Assembly (NCBI GenBank): GCA_002840735.1
Contig: PHBY01000009.1
Location: 101,699 to 165,698 of the forward strand
Direction: 5' to 3'
From: Chloroflexi bacterium HGW-Chloroflexi-2
GTDB lineage: Bacteria; Chloroflexota; Anaerolineae; Anaerolineales; Anaerolineaceae
DNA length: 64,000 bases
Shown: piece after piece, positions 40,797 to 51,181 of the stretch
Layout: each line of letters starts with the position of its first letter
Numbering within the stretch: position 1 is the first letter of the stretch
Notes under the pieces: model-generated
Told to the model about the DNA's origin: nothing
Databases searched by the model: none
The model's input: the letters and a program-made list of their open reading frames with translations, nothing else
Translations under genes and position numbers: made by a program

Positions 40797-41468
40797 ATGC
40801 CTTCGATGAGGTTTGTTTATAATTTGCTTATGGAGAAAAAATTCAAAATATTTGTGAGTTGGTTCTTGAAGGAATTATATGGATCTTTAGCTTATGGTTA
40901 TGATATTGTCGCCTTTGTTGTTTCATTTGGTAATTGGAATTATTGGACCTATCAAATAAAAAAATTTCTCAACCATGAAGATAAGATTCTTGAGGTTGGA
41001 ATAGGAACGGGAATATTACACAAGAATCTAATAAATAAAAAGTATCAAATTTATGGATGTGATTTGAGCGAAAAAATGATAAAGATCTCATCCAGACGAT
41101 TGAAAGATAAAGGCCCAAAAATTCTAAGAACAAACAACATTAATTTACCATTTAAAAATAGAAGTTTTACCAAAATTATTGCCACTTTTCCAAGCGAATA
41201 TATTTTTTCTGAGGATTTTCTAAATGAAGCCCAAAGACTGTTGAAATTTGGAGGGGAGTTGATTGTTTTATTGAGTGTCAGCTTTGTAAAAAATGATCTG
41301 ATTAGCCTTTTGTATCGAAATCTTTACAAAATAACAGGCCAATCTTTATCCAAATTAGACAGTGAAAGGGTTATTCGAGATCTATTTGGATCAAATTTGG
41401 ATATAAAACTCATTTGGGAACCCTATAAAAATGTCGAGTTATGTTTTGTGACATTAAAGAGTAAATAA
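40797..41468 (+). CDS. Class I SAM-dependent methyltransferase
   Basis: ILEVGIGTGILHKNL, CDLSEKMIKISSRRL motifs. Confidence 0.8.
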   Translation: MPSMRFVYNLLMEKKFKIFVSWFLKELYGSLAYGYDIVAFVVSFGNWNYWTYQIKKFLNHEDKILEVGIGTGILHKNLINKKYQIYGCDLSEKMIKISSRRLKDKGPKILRTNNINLPFKNRSFTKIIATFPSEYIFSEDFLNEAQRLLKFGGELIVLLSVSFVKNDLISLLYRNLYKITGQSLSKLDSERVIRDLFGSNLDIKLIWEPYKNVELCFVTLKSK

Positions 41469-41508
41469 TCATTTTGTTTTAAAGCATATTTATATTAAAA
41501 TCAGGTTT

Positions 41509-42237
41509 ATGGAAATTCAATTAGCAGTAGCCAAGGTTGTAAAGTTTGGTTCATTAGAGAGTGGTGATACATTAGAAATTATTGAAAGGCCCATGGGAGG
41601 AGTATCCTGTATCCTTGCAGATGCTCGTTCTTCAGGCACATCCGCCAAATCTATTTCTTCCATGGTGGTCCGAAAAATTATCAGCTTAATTTCAGATGGG
41701 GTACGAGATGGTGCTGCTGCTCGCGGTGCTTCTGATTTTCTTTTTATGGAAAAAGGTGGTTCATGCAGTGTTTATATGAATATACTTTCGGCGGATTTGC
41801 AGACGCAGACACTTGTTATTTCAAGGAATAATCCAACACCCGTTTTTATTTCTCAATCAGATCAAATCGAGTGTATTTCTAGCGAGAGTATTCCTATTGG
41901 ACATGCCAGGAATATCAGACCATCTATTACCGAAATTAGCTTAATTCCGCGTACTACAGTTGTGCTATACACGGATGGAGTCATGCGAGCAGGAGAGAGA
42001 TTCAGCCAGTCGATTGATTTTTGTTCACTCATTCAGGCTTACCTGGATGAACAGGAACCATCTGCACAATACATCGCGGATGCATTGCTCTCCCACGCAG
42101 TACGTCTCGATCAAAATCAGCCAAATGATGATATGTCTGTTGTAGTGTTGCGAGTTATTCAAAGTTCTGTTGATAATATCAGAAGATTATCTGTCAGATT
42201 ACCATTTGAAAATCAATCTCAAATGGCAGATTTATAA
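41509..42237 (+). CDS. SpoIIE/PP2C-type serine phosphatase
   Basis: LADARSSGTSAK, VVLYTDGVMRAG, NDDMSVVVLRV. Confidence 0.82.
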   Translation: MEIQLAVAKVVKFGSLESGDTLEIIERPMGGVSCILADARSSGTSAKSISSMVVRKIISLISDGVRDGAAARGASDFLFMEKGGSCSVYMNILSADLQTQTLVISRNNPTPVFISQSDQIECISSESIPIGHARNIRPSITEISLIPRTTVVLYTDGVMRAGERFSQSIDFCSLIQAYLDEQEPSAQYIADALLSHAVRLDQNQPNDDMSVVVLRVIQSSVDNIRRLSVRLPFENQSQMADL

Positions 42238-42271
42238 AATTGAGTAGAAATTACTTTAATTAATCTTTGAT

Positions 42272-43348
42272 ATGAATATAGGCTACTTCATCTCATCCCA
42301 TGGATTTGGGCATGCTTCGAGAGCATGTGCAGTGATAGAAAAGCTAACTAAGATTGGTGATACCAATTTTTTCATTTTCACAACAACACCAGAATGGTTT
42401 TTCCAAAATTCTCTTTCTCTTCCGTATGATTACATTGAAACACAAACAGATGTTGGATTGATCCAGACAAATCCATTTATTGAAGATATGGATAAAACAA
42501 TAAAAGCTCTGGAAATATTTTTACCATTTTCTGATATTCGTTATGCTGAATATCTTCGATTTATTTCTAAAAAAAAATTAGATTTAATCATTTGTGATAT
42601 ATCACCATTTGGATTATGGATCGCAGAGAAATTAGGAGTTCCTTCAATTCTTGTTGAAAATTTCACCTGGGATTGGATATATGAACATTACCTGGAACGA
42701 TACCCTAAACTGAATGGTCATATTTCATTTTTGCGGGAAATTTATCAACTACCCAAAATGCATTTTACCTGTGAACCTTATTGTGAAATTTCGAAAAATT
42801 CAATCATTGTTTCTCCCGTATTTCGAGAAACCAGGTCCAGTAGAGAGAAAATTAGAAAACAACTAAGACTTTCAGATGAGGATCTGCTGGTGCTTGTCAC
42901 AATGGGTGGAATTCCGACCGACCATCATGATGGAAATATTTTCGTATCAACAGACAATCTCAAATTTCTGTTTCCAGTCAACAATCCAAATGTCATAATT
43001 GATAATGATAATATTATTTTCTTGTCGCACAATCATCCTTATTTTCACCCCGATTTAGTCAATGCATCAGATCTTGTCATTGGAAAATTAGGTTACAGTA
43101 CTGTTGCAGAAGTATATTCACACACAAAACCATTTTTATTTATTGGGAGAAAGAATTTTCGTGAGTCGAGCGTTCTTGAAAAATTTGTTCGTGAAGAATT
43201 AATTTCAGATGAAATTGAGGTAAATAATATTTTTTCCTTGCAAACTTTAGATAAAATCCAGAATTTGATTTCAACAACCAAAATCAAAAGTCAAACGATT
43301 AATGGCGCAGATCAAATAGCAAACATAATCCATGATAAGTTTTTTTAG
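42272..43348 (+). CDS. Glycosyltransferase-like protein (MurG/UDPGT-fold)
   Basis: N-terminal GYFISSHGFGHASRACAVIEKL and C-terminal ASDLVIGKLGYSTVAEVYSHTKPFLFI. Confidence 0.75.
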   Translation: MNIGYFISSHGFGHASRACAVIEKLTKIGDTNFFIFTTTPEWFFQNSLSLPYDYIETQTDVGLIQTNPFIEDMDKTIKALEIFLPFSDIRYAEYLRFISKKKLDLIICDISPFGLWIAEKLGVPSILVENFTWDWIYEHYLERYPKLNGHISFLREIYQLPKMHFTCEPYCEISKNSIIVSPVFRETRSSREKIRKQLRLSDEDLLVLVTMGGIPTDHHDGNIFVSTDNLKFLFPVNNPNVIIDNDNIIFLSHNHPYFHPDLVNASDLVIGKLGYSTVAEVYSHTKPFLFIGRKNFRESSVLEKFVREELISDEIEVNNIFSLQTLDKIQNLISTTKIKSQTINGADQIANIIHDKFF

Positions 43349-43358
43349 GAGAAAAATA

Positions 43359-45632
43359 CTATTTTTCCTGTTCCCAGGAAACTGAAATGGTTGTTCCCTG
43401 ATTTGTCTGACTGCGAATTTCCAATTCTGCATTTATTGCTACAGCCCGTTCTTGCATAATTCCCATTCCGAGATGGTTTGAAGGAATGTTGGCATCCGAA
43501 ATACCTTTGCCATCATCATTGATGATTAAAACACAGCGGTTGTTTTCTCTTCTCAAACATACCTGTACATTTTTTGCATTGGCGTGTTTTGCAATATTAT
43601 TAAATGCCTCCTGGGCAATGCGATAAAGTGCAATTTTGGTATCTTCTGTTATTTCTGGAATATCTGTCAGATCGACTTCTACTGGAATTCTTGTTCGTCC
43701 GCTCAGTGCTTCAGCAAGTTGTTTTAATAAATCAGAAAACGAAGCATCTTTTAGCGCAGCAGGTCTAAGTTCAAGTAGAAGCGTTCGCATTTCTGCTAAT
43801 GCGCCTCTTGTTAGTTGACGAATTTCTTCCAGTCGTTTTTCACCTTCCAGTGGATTTTTCTTCCACAAACGCGGAATAACTTCTGCAATTATTGTGGCTG
43901 AAAAGAGAGTTTGGGTGACAGCATCGTGTAAATCTCTGGCAAGGCGATTTCGTTCGGCGACAATTGCCATCTCTTTTTCTTGATTTCTCAGACGGGCGTT
44001 TTCAATTGCCAGAGAGACTTGTGATGCCAATGTAAGTCCCAGATAAATATCTTCTTCAGTAAAAGTTGTTAGGTCTTCATAATAAAAAGTTAGAGTTCCA
44101 TAAAGATGTTCATCAATAATAAGTGGAACTATCAAATGACTTTTGTAATAACGTAGAATGGCTTTTGCCCACAATTGTTGAGCAGGAGAAAGTTCTTGAG
44201 GATTATCCAGATAACGTCCAAGTGATTCATAAAGATTTGATACAACCACCGGTTTATTCTCTTTGAGAATAGTTTCGGAACCTCCAGAATAAAATGGCAA
44301 ATCTTGAATAACAGAGAATTCTTCAGGCAGATTGGACGAAGCCTCAGTTATTACTGTATTAGCTTCATAATTTATTTTTCTAATCATTGTGGAAGAAGCG
44401 TTTAATAAATCTCTGGATTGTTCAGCAATGTAATTTAATAATTCTGTTATTTCCATTTTAGAATTCAGCAACCGCAAAATATCCCGCAAGGCTTCGGCAA
44501 TTTTTCTGCGTCGTTCAGCCTCTTCTCTGCGATCGTGTTCTTCTTTATAGAGCCGGGCATTATCTAATGCAATAATCGCACTGTTCGCAAACATTTTTAA
44601 TAATCGCTCATCCTCATATCCCAATTCTCCATCAATTTTATCTGCGACCGAAATTACACCAATTGTCTTCCTTCCAGAAATCAAGGGTACGAATAGAATT
44701 GATTTTACGTTGGATAATCGAATGGCTTCTTTGAAAGCCCCAACTGCATGAGAAACGTCATCAACCAGATAAGGTGAACCGGTTTTAAATGCCACACCTG
44801 CCAGTGAGACGTCTATTGGTATTTCAAAACCAATGGGGAGAAGGGTTTCTCTCTCACCTGAAATAACTTTTAATATCAATTTACCATTTTCATAAAAATA
44901 AACTGTGCCTAACAGTGTTTGGGTAAGTCTACGTGCTTCATCTGCTATAATTTGTATTACATGATCCACATGTAATTCTGAGGTTAATGCTTTTTGGATA
45001 TTTAATAAAGTCGATAATTCATTCGTTTTTTCATTAATTTTTTGTTCCAAGGATAGATATAAATTCTGGATTTTATTTTCATATTTCTTGCGCTCGAAAA
45101 CATTAATGAAAATATTGGCAATATTATTGAAAATTTCCACGGAAACACCATTCCAGGATTTTGACTTTTCATAATTTGTAAATGAAATCCAACCAATCAA
45201 ACTATCCTTAAATATCATTGGAATTAAAAGTGTTGATTTAACATTCTCAAGTTCGAAGAATTTTTGTTCAGGCGAAGGTAATTCCCTGAAATCTTGATCA
45301 GAGGTTATTTGAATGTGATTATTCTCTTTTAATTTGCGGATACAATTCTGACAATTTACTAATAATTCTGTTTTGGTTAAATGATTATGGGTTGGATAAA
45401 AAGCGTCAGATTGCCATTCTATTACAGTAAAATCGATTTCCGGATCAATATTGAAAATAGTAATCTGGTCATTGCCTGTATGATCAGCGATTTGTTTTAA
45501 ACCAGTGAGCACACCATCTAAGAAAAGATTGGTGTCTAAATTGATAAAATGGGTGGAAATCATTCTGACTAGACTTTCCAATTTCAACCTATCAATCAAA
45601 TCGTTTTGATGGTTATCTTTATTTTGTTCCAT
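43359..45632 (-). CDS. Multi-GAF sensor histidine kinase, NarL/DegS type (HisKA_3)
   Basis: Three GAF-like regions; ERNRLARDLHDAVTQTLFSATIIAEVIPRLW; HATPase NIAKHANAKNVQVCL, GLGI-like NHLGMGIMQERA. Confidence 0.9.
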   Translation of the reverse strand: MEQNKDNHQNDLIDRLKLESLVRMISTHFINLDTNLFLDGVLTGLKQIADHTGNDQITIFNIDPEIDFTVIEWQSDAFYPTHNHLTKTELLVNCQNCIRKLKENNHIQITSDQDFRELPSPEQKFFELENVKSTLLIPMIFKDSLIGWISFTNYEKSKSWNGVSVEIFNNIANIFINVFERKKYENKIQNLYLSLEQKINEKTNELSTLLNIQKALTSELHVDHVIQIIADEARRLTQTLLGTVYFYENGKLILKVISGERETLLPIGFEIPIDVSLAGVAFKTGSPYLVDDVSHAVGAFKEAIRLSNVKSILFVPLISGRKTIGVISVADKIDGELGYEDERLLKMFANSAIIALDNARLYKEEHDRREEAERRRKIAEALRDILRLLNSKMEITELLNYIAEQSRDLLNASSTMIRKINYEANTVITEASSNLPEEFSVIQDLPFYSGGSETILKENKPVVVSNLYESLGRYLDNPQELSPAQQLWAKAILRYYKSHLIVPLIIDEHLYGTLTFYYEDLTTFTEEDIYLGLTLASQVSLAIENARLRNQEKEMAIVAERNRLARDLHDAVTQTLFSATIIAEVIPRLWKKNPLEGEKRLEEIRQLTRGALAEMRTLLLELRPAALKDASFSDLLKQLAEALSGRTRIPVEVDLTDIPEITEDTKIALYRIAQEAFNNIAKHANAKNVQVCLRRENNRCVLIINDDGKGISDANIPSNHLGMGIMQERAVAINAELEIRSQTNQGTTISVSWEQEK

Positions 45633-45739
45633 TAATCCTAATCACATTACTTATCTAAAAAAGAAATTATATCGCCTAATATTAAAATACTACGACATTA
45701 TCCGATATAATTCTAAAACAATAATCAAGGGAGGTACTT

Positions 45740-47452
45740 GTGGAAAGAACAGTACCAAAAATTGCTTCTGAAGAAATAGAACTTTATTTACGTACATTGT
45801 ATTCATTACTACGGTCAACCACAGAAATTCAAATTAGAACACTTGAAGAAGTTCATGCTGGAATGAATTCACTATTGCATCCGCTTGCCCGACAATTGGA
45901 TCCAGATACCTCTGCTTTTGTTTACAGTCTTTTGCGGTTGCCAGATTGTATGCCAGATGTTAAGGTTGTTGCTCTGGGTCAGAGTACATCTGTATTTGAA
46001 AACCATGGGTATGCGAATGTCGAAAACTGGATCCCAGTTAATACCAGAGCGAGACGGCGAAGATGCTTTTATGATGGCAAGGAAAAATTAGCTTGTTTTA
46101 TTGCCAGTCGATCCGATATTGAAGATGTTATTCCAGCGATGACTGCATATCAAATTGAGTGGAATAAACTTCATGTTTTTCTGAATCAAGTTCCGTCATC
46201 CTTTGATTTTAAAAGTGTATTGAAAAATCCTACCCAATTCTCGTCATTAGCTGAATTCTTACATTTATCTGAAGAGGATATGAGGAGATTTGAAGTCATT
46301 TGGGGTGATGATTTTCTAGGTTACTTAGAACGAATTAAAAATAAAAAATGTGATTTTCGTGTAAATCTATTGGCGGGTTCTTTGAGTGAATATTGGAGAG
46401 CAACACGTGCCTGGTGGGCTAATATCGAATTATCAAATACATTGATTACCAAAAGACCCGTATATTTCATTTCCAGCAATACCCATTCGATACCAAATTT
46501 ACTCACTGGTTTCGCTTTGAAAAAAGAAGAACTTTTGATTAATTTTCTCAAAAATACTGATGAAAAGAATTTGTACAACGAATTAAAAATTATCAAGAAT
46601 AAACAGGAAGAGGCAAGCCTTGAAAATCTGCTCTATTATGTATTGAAAAAAGCACAACAAACACCGGAATTTGATTACTTAAGAAAAGATCAATCAGACT
46701 ATGAAATTAAGAATGGAATTACAAGAATATTAAGCCAGCATTATTTTGATGTCGATGCTCAAATCATAGAGATCAATAAGATCAATTTTAACGAAGTTGA
46801 TCCCAGATTAAAAAATGGGTCAGATTATTATTTACTTAAGAATAGTGATGCGATTATTTTGAACATTGACTATCCACTTGGGTTAGCAGCTTATAACATA
46901 CTGACAAAAATTGCTGAACATTCCTCTCCAATTCTGGGTGTCTATATCCTGGGTAAAGCTGCAACATTGAATGGAGTTCTTGGGGATGTGATGATTCCTA
47001 ATGTTGTTTATGATGAACATTCACAAAATACTTATATGTTCTGTAATGCTTTTTCTGCCAATGATATTGTTGACGATTTGATTTTCGGGACTGTGCTAGA
47101 TAATCAGAAAGCTGTAACTGTTTTAGGCACGTTCCTTCAAAATGGGAAACTTGCTGAGGTGTTTTATCGAGAGGGCTATTCAGATATTGAAATGGAAGCC
47201 GGACCATATCTTTCTGCGATATTTGAGATGTATCGCCCTACCAGACATCCGGTTAATGAAATTGTGAATCTTTACAACATTAATTTTGATTTAGGCGTTA
47301 TACATTACGCATCTGACACGCCTCTGAGTAAAGGTAAAAACCTGGGTGCAGGCGCTCTTTCGTACTTTGGTATGGATTCAACTTACGCAGCCAGTTTAGC
47401 GATATTGAGGCGCATATTTAAAGTCGAAGTTAATCGGTTGACATCAAAATAA
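45740..47452 (+). CDS. Conserved hypothetical protein, 570 aa
   Basis: Long intact ORF with RBS (GGGAGG); C-terminal region (ILGVYILGKAATLNGVLGDVMIPNVVYDEHSQNTYMF) resembles a nucleoside-phosphorylase-like fold by eye only. Confidence 0.7.
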   Translation: MERTVPKIASEEIELYLRTLYSLLRSTTEIQIRTLEEVHAGMNSLLHPLARQLDPDTSAFVYSLLRLPDCMPDVKVVALGQSTSVFENHGYANVENWIPVNTRARRRRCFYDGKEKLACFIASRSDIEDVIPAMTAYQIEWNKLHVFLNQVPSSFDFKSVLKNPTQFSSLAEFLHLSEEDMRRFEVIWGDDFLGYLERIKNKKCDFRVNLLAGSLSEYWRATRAWWANIELSNTLITKRPVYFISSNTHSIPNLLTGFALKKEELLINFLKNTDEKNLYNELKIIKNKQEEASLENLLYYVLKKAQQTPEFDYLRKDQSDYEIKNGITRILSQHYFDVDAQIIEINKINFNEVDPRLKNGSDYYLLKNSDAIILNIDYPLGLAAYNILTKIAEHSSPILGVYILGKAATLNGVLGDVMIPNVVYDEHSQNTYMFCNAFSANDIVDDLIFGTVLDNQKAVTVLGTFLQNGKLAEVFYREGYSDIEMEAGPYLSAIFEMYRPTRHPVNEIVNLYNINFDLGVIHYASDTPLSKGKNLGAGALSYFGMDSTYAASLAILRRIFKVEVNRLTSK

Positions 47453-47503
47453 AACGATTGAATGCGAATAATCTATAACAATGAAGAGAAATCAGGTGAA
47501 TCA

Positions 47504-47854
47504 ATGAAAAGTCCTTTGGAAGATTTCAAAGAATATAGAGAAAAAATGAATGAACGAATTTTAAACCTCGATCATTTAGGAATAAATCGCTTTTTTAACC
47601 TTGACACAAATGCGTATAAAGAGGGTCATCTGGATAGTAAAACCAAAGAATTACTAGGTCTGGTTGCCTCGATGGTTTTAAGATGCAATGACTGCATCGA
47701 TTACCATATAATTCAATGTGTTCAAGAAGGGTGGGATGATGATTCATTGATAGAGGCTTTTAATGTTGCCCTTATTGTTGGAGGGAGTATTGTTATCCCT
47801 CACTTGCGTCATGCGGTTGAAACACTTGATATGGTCAGAAATGAGGCTAATTAA
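47504..47854 (+). CDS. Carboxymuconolactone decarboxylase/AhpD-like family
   Basis: DSKTKELLGLVASMVLRCNDCIDYHIIQC (CxxC...H); start refined to MKSPLED. Confidence 0.85.
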   Translation: MKSPLEDFKEYREKMNERILNLDHLGINRFFNLDTNAYKEGHLDSKTKELLGLVASMVLRCNDCIDYHIIQCVQEGWDDDSLIEAFNVALIVGGSIVIPHLRHAVETLDMVRNEAN

Positions 47855-48809
47855 TTTGTGCATTCATGATTGTAAATAATGATGACTTCAACTTGCGGGG
47901 GTCATTATGATTGTAAAGTTTCGATCGGAATTCTTTTCCAAGGTTCGATATATCCAGATAAAATTTAATGTATTTTCGAAACAGAATTAAACCACTTTCC
48001 AAACCATAAAATTGAATCATTAAATCAAGATGGTCGGATAATAAATCAAATCTTTGGTTTAAAGTTACTTGATCTGAATCCAAACCTGAGAAAATCCATG
48101 GATTTCTAAGAGCTGCTCTACCAATCATGACGCCATCACAATTCGTTACTTTGATAATTTTTTGTATGTCGCTTAGCGAATTTACATCACCATTGGCCAG
48201 AACGGGAATTTTTACATTTTGTTTTATCTCGGCGATTGCATCCCAGTTTGCTTTACCCTGATAACCTTGTTTTTTTGTTCTTCCATGGACAGAGATCATG
48301 GCACATCCATAATCCTCCAATAATTTTGAAATGGATAAATAATTTAAGGTTGTATCATCCCATCCTAAACGGATTTTTGCAGAAATCGGTATCGTGAGAT
48401 TATTTGTTAATACCGTTAAAATTTGTTTAATTTTCTCAGGTTCTTTCAATAAACCCGCTCCAGCACCGCGGCTTGCCACCGTTTTTGCCGAACAACCCAT
48501 ATTAATGTCGATGAAATCGGGATTTTTTTCAGATAAATATAATGCGGTTTTTAATATCCGATCTGGCGAATTATCAAAAATCTGATAGGCAAATGGCCTT
48601 TGTTCTTCAGAGAAAACGATTTGTTGTGGAAAAAATGGATGGTCATTTAAGTAATCGTATGCATTAATAAATTCAGAAAATATGATCCCTGGATGGAAAC
48701 GTTTTATAATCTCTCTGAACGGATGATCTGTAAGACCATCCATCGGAGCCAGAATTAAATTCGATTTGATTGGAATATCTCCAACTTTGAATACATAATC
48801 TTTTGCCAT
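47847..48809 (-). CDS. dus: tRNA-dihydrouridine synthase
   Basis: LAPMDGLTDHPFREI, DINMGCSAKTVASRGAGAGLL, HGRTKKQGYQG, NGDV, GVMIGRAALRNPWIF. Confidence 0.94.
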   Translation of the reverse strand: MAKDYVFKVGDIPIKSNLILAPMDGLTDHPFREIIKRFHPGIIFSEFINAYDYLNDHPFFPQQIVFSEEQRPFAYQIFDNSPDRILKTALYLSEKNPDFIDINMGCSAKTVASRGAGAGLLKEPEKIKQILTVLTNNLTIPISAKIRLGWDDTTLNYLSISKLLEDYGCAMISVHGRTKKQGYQGKANWDAIAEIKQNVKIPVLANGDVNSLSDIQKIIKVTNCDGVMIGRAALRNPWIFSGLDSDQVTLNQRFDLLSDHLDLMIQFYGLESGLILFRKYIKFYLDISNLGKEFRSKLYNHNDPRKLKSSLFTIMNAQIN

Positions 48810-48895
48810 TTGGCTAATTTTACGCTAAATTTATAAATGGAACAAATTTCAGACAAGATTCGTCTACAATATAACAATTAATTTAGGAGAATAAA

Positions 48896-50074
48896 ATGAA
48901 GAAAGTCTTTGTATATTTATTTTTGGTTGTGATATTTTTGAGTCTGACAGCGTGTAACTTAACCAAACAATTTGGGAATCCATCCGACCCCAGTACTGTG
49001 AGTACACTTGCCATGCAGACTGTACAGGCTTTGGCAACTGAACAGGCTTTTTCAACCATGGTAGCCAATGCAACTGAAGTATCAAATCTTCCAACCATAA
49101 TTGTAGTTGAGCAGACTTCTCCAGCGCTAAATACACCTGTTACGCCTGAATTCGTAGCACCAACGAATACACCAGTACCTACTTTTACACAAATGCCTAT
49201 GGATAAAGCAACTTTTGTGAAAGATGTTACTTTTCCAGATAACACAGTAATCGCATCAGCAACAGTTTTCACGAAAACCTGGAGGTTAAAAAACGATGGG
49301 CAAACTACCTGGACTGCAGATTATGAATTGATTTTTTCAAGTGGTAATGCCATGGAAGGAAATGCAGCCAACAAAATTGGTGTCAATGTAAAGCCTGGTG
49401 AAACCATTGATTTATCGATCGATCTAAAATCACCAACGAATCCAGGAGAATATAAAGGCGAGTGGATGCTGAGAACTCCGGGTGGAAAAATCTTCGGTGT
49501 GGGAGAAAAAGCTGACAAAGCGTTTTGGGTAATCATTAAAGTTGAAAATTATCAAAGTGAAGGTGTCCCCAGTGAAATTTACCCGCTTGATTTTGTAGCA
49601 AAAATTTGCAATGCTCAATGGAAGAGTAATTATTCGGTTGTGCGCATTCCTTGTGACACTGATAAAAGTATGACAAAAGCATATGTTGCAGTTTTATCAA
49701 AGCCTAAACTTGAAAATGGATATCTCGATGATGAAAGAACAATTCATATGCATTTGGAAGGTGATAGCGGTAGTTGGATTCAAGGATTTTATCCAGCTTT
49801 CTTGATAAAAGATGGAGCTTTTTTTTCAACTGTGGTTGGCTGTCTTGATGGAAGTAAATCCTGCAATGTGACGATTAGTTTAGATGCCCGCATTGACGGT
49901 GGCAACCCAGTGAATTTAGGTAAATGGGTTGAAACTTATGATGAAAAACTAACAAAAATTGACGTAGACTTAAGTAGTTATGCAGGAAAAAATGTAGAAT
50001 TTATTCTTGGTATCAGTAATCGCTCGAACGTAATTTCGGATGTATTCTGGCTTGTACCTAGAGTAGTACAATAA
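48896..50074 (+). CDS. Lipoprotein with NBR1-Ig-like domain
   Basis: Lipobox LTAC; FTKTWRLKNDGQTTWTADYELIF...VKPGETIDLSIDLKSPTNPGEYKGEWMLRTPGGKIFG. Confidence 0.82.
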   Translation: MKKVFVYLFLVVIFLSLTACNLTKQFGNPSDPSTVSTLAMQTVQALATEQAFSTMVANATEVSNLPTIIVVEQTSPALNTPVTPEFVAPTNTPVPTFTQMPMDKATFVKDVTFPDNTVIASATVFTKTWRLKNDGQTTWTADYELIFSSGNAMEGNAANKIGVNVKPGETIDLSIDLKSPTNPGEYKGEWMLRTPGGKIFGVGEKADKAFWVIIKVENYQSEGVPSEIYPLDFVAKICNAQWKSNYSVVRIPCDTDKSMTKAYVAVLSKPKLENGYLDDERTIHMHLEGDSGSWIQGFYPAFLIKDGAFFSTVVGCLDGSKSCNVTISLDARIDGGNPVNLGKWVETYDEKLTKIDVDLSSYAGKNVEFILGISNRSNVISDVFWLVPRVVQ

Positions 50075-50109
50075 AAAAAATAATCAAATCATTACTTTTA
50101 TTTCACAAT

Positions 50110-50146
50110 AAAAGAGGTTGTCGAACAACGAATGACAACCTCTTTT
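50110..50146. terminator. Bidirectional intrinsic terminator between convergent genes
   Basis: AAAAGAGGTTGTC...GACAACCTCTTTT perfect 13-bp inverted repeat. Confidence 0.9.
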
Positions 50147-51032
50147 AATTTGGTAATAATACAGTCATTATTTTTTGATAATCCATGACCAAATTGATTA
50201 GGACTTTATTATCTGTAATTTCAAGTATTTCCATTATTGGAATGTCTATTATTTTTTCATCCGATTTTAAAGTACACCAGACTCCAAATCTTTCATCAAA
50301 ATAAGGTATATCTATTAAATGATAAATTGATCGGTCTGATGTATTGATTCTAACTTCGACGGGGGTAACAACATTTTCTTTAAATTGATTTTTCCAAAAA
50401 TTTAATAAATCGGAAAAACTATTAAATTTTTCTCCAATTGAATAATTCTGGAATTTTGTTAACTTGAGCATTAATTCGATTCTATGCTTTTCATCCACAT
50501 TTGCATTTTCAGGTTCGAGAACTGGCATAATTAATTCAGGGTCAAGAAAAGTATAGAATGCAGGGATATTATTATCAATGTTCGTTTTCAAGAGTTCTAA
50601 TGGTATTTTTGATAACGAATTACCTGAAAATGCGATCATAAAGACACTGCTCTCATCATTTGAGTAAAAGTCAATAATTTTTCCTGTAAAACCTGAAATG
50701 AACCTCTCAAGTTCTTCATCGAAGATCCCATCACAAACCTTTACCCATTTATTGAAATGAAAAAAAATTTCCCAGGATAATTCTTTGGCAATTTTTATAA
50801 TGTTTCTGACATCTCTTTTATTTTCAATAAAAATGTGATTTTCAATTTTTACTGAGAATTGAGATTGAAAAAACAAAAAACCTTGGTTAATCAGGTGGTT
50901 TTGATCAGCATTGGTTAAATTAGATGGAATCGAGAAATAAAATAAATCAAATTCCGAATAATTGTTGAATATAGAATCAGGTTTTATTAGATTTCTAAGA
51001 CTTTCGTTGATTTCTAATAAAACTAATTTCAT
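50145..51032 (-). CDS. Hypothetical protein
   Basis: Intact ORF; no recognised domain; ATG start MKLVLLEI chosen over the track's alternative start at 51044. Confidence 0.6.
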   Translation of the reverse strand: MKLVLLEINESLRNLIKPDSIFNNYSEFDLFYFSIPSNLTNADQNHLINQGFLFFQSQFSVKIENHIFIENKRDVRNIIKIAKELSWEIFFHFNKWVKVCDGIFDEELERFISGFTGKIIDFYSNDESSVFMIAFSGNSLSKIPLELLKTNIDNNIPAFYTFLDPELIMPVLEPENANVDEKHRIELMLKLTKFQNYSIGEKFNSFSDLLNFWKNQFKENVVTPVEVRINTSDRSIYHLIDIPYFDERFGVWCTLKSDEKIIDIPIMEILEITDNKVLINLVMDYQKIMTVLLPN

Positions 51033-51181
51033 AAGGTTTCCCAATCAGAAAAAAAGGATAATTTGGTTAAACTAATTTTACATTGAGATGTGGATATAAA
51101 TAGATTCTATTAAATATTCCCATCAGGGATTTATTCTGGTAAAAATAAATGAATAAAAAATTCAACGAAAATGGAGTTTGA

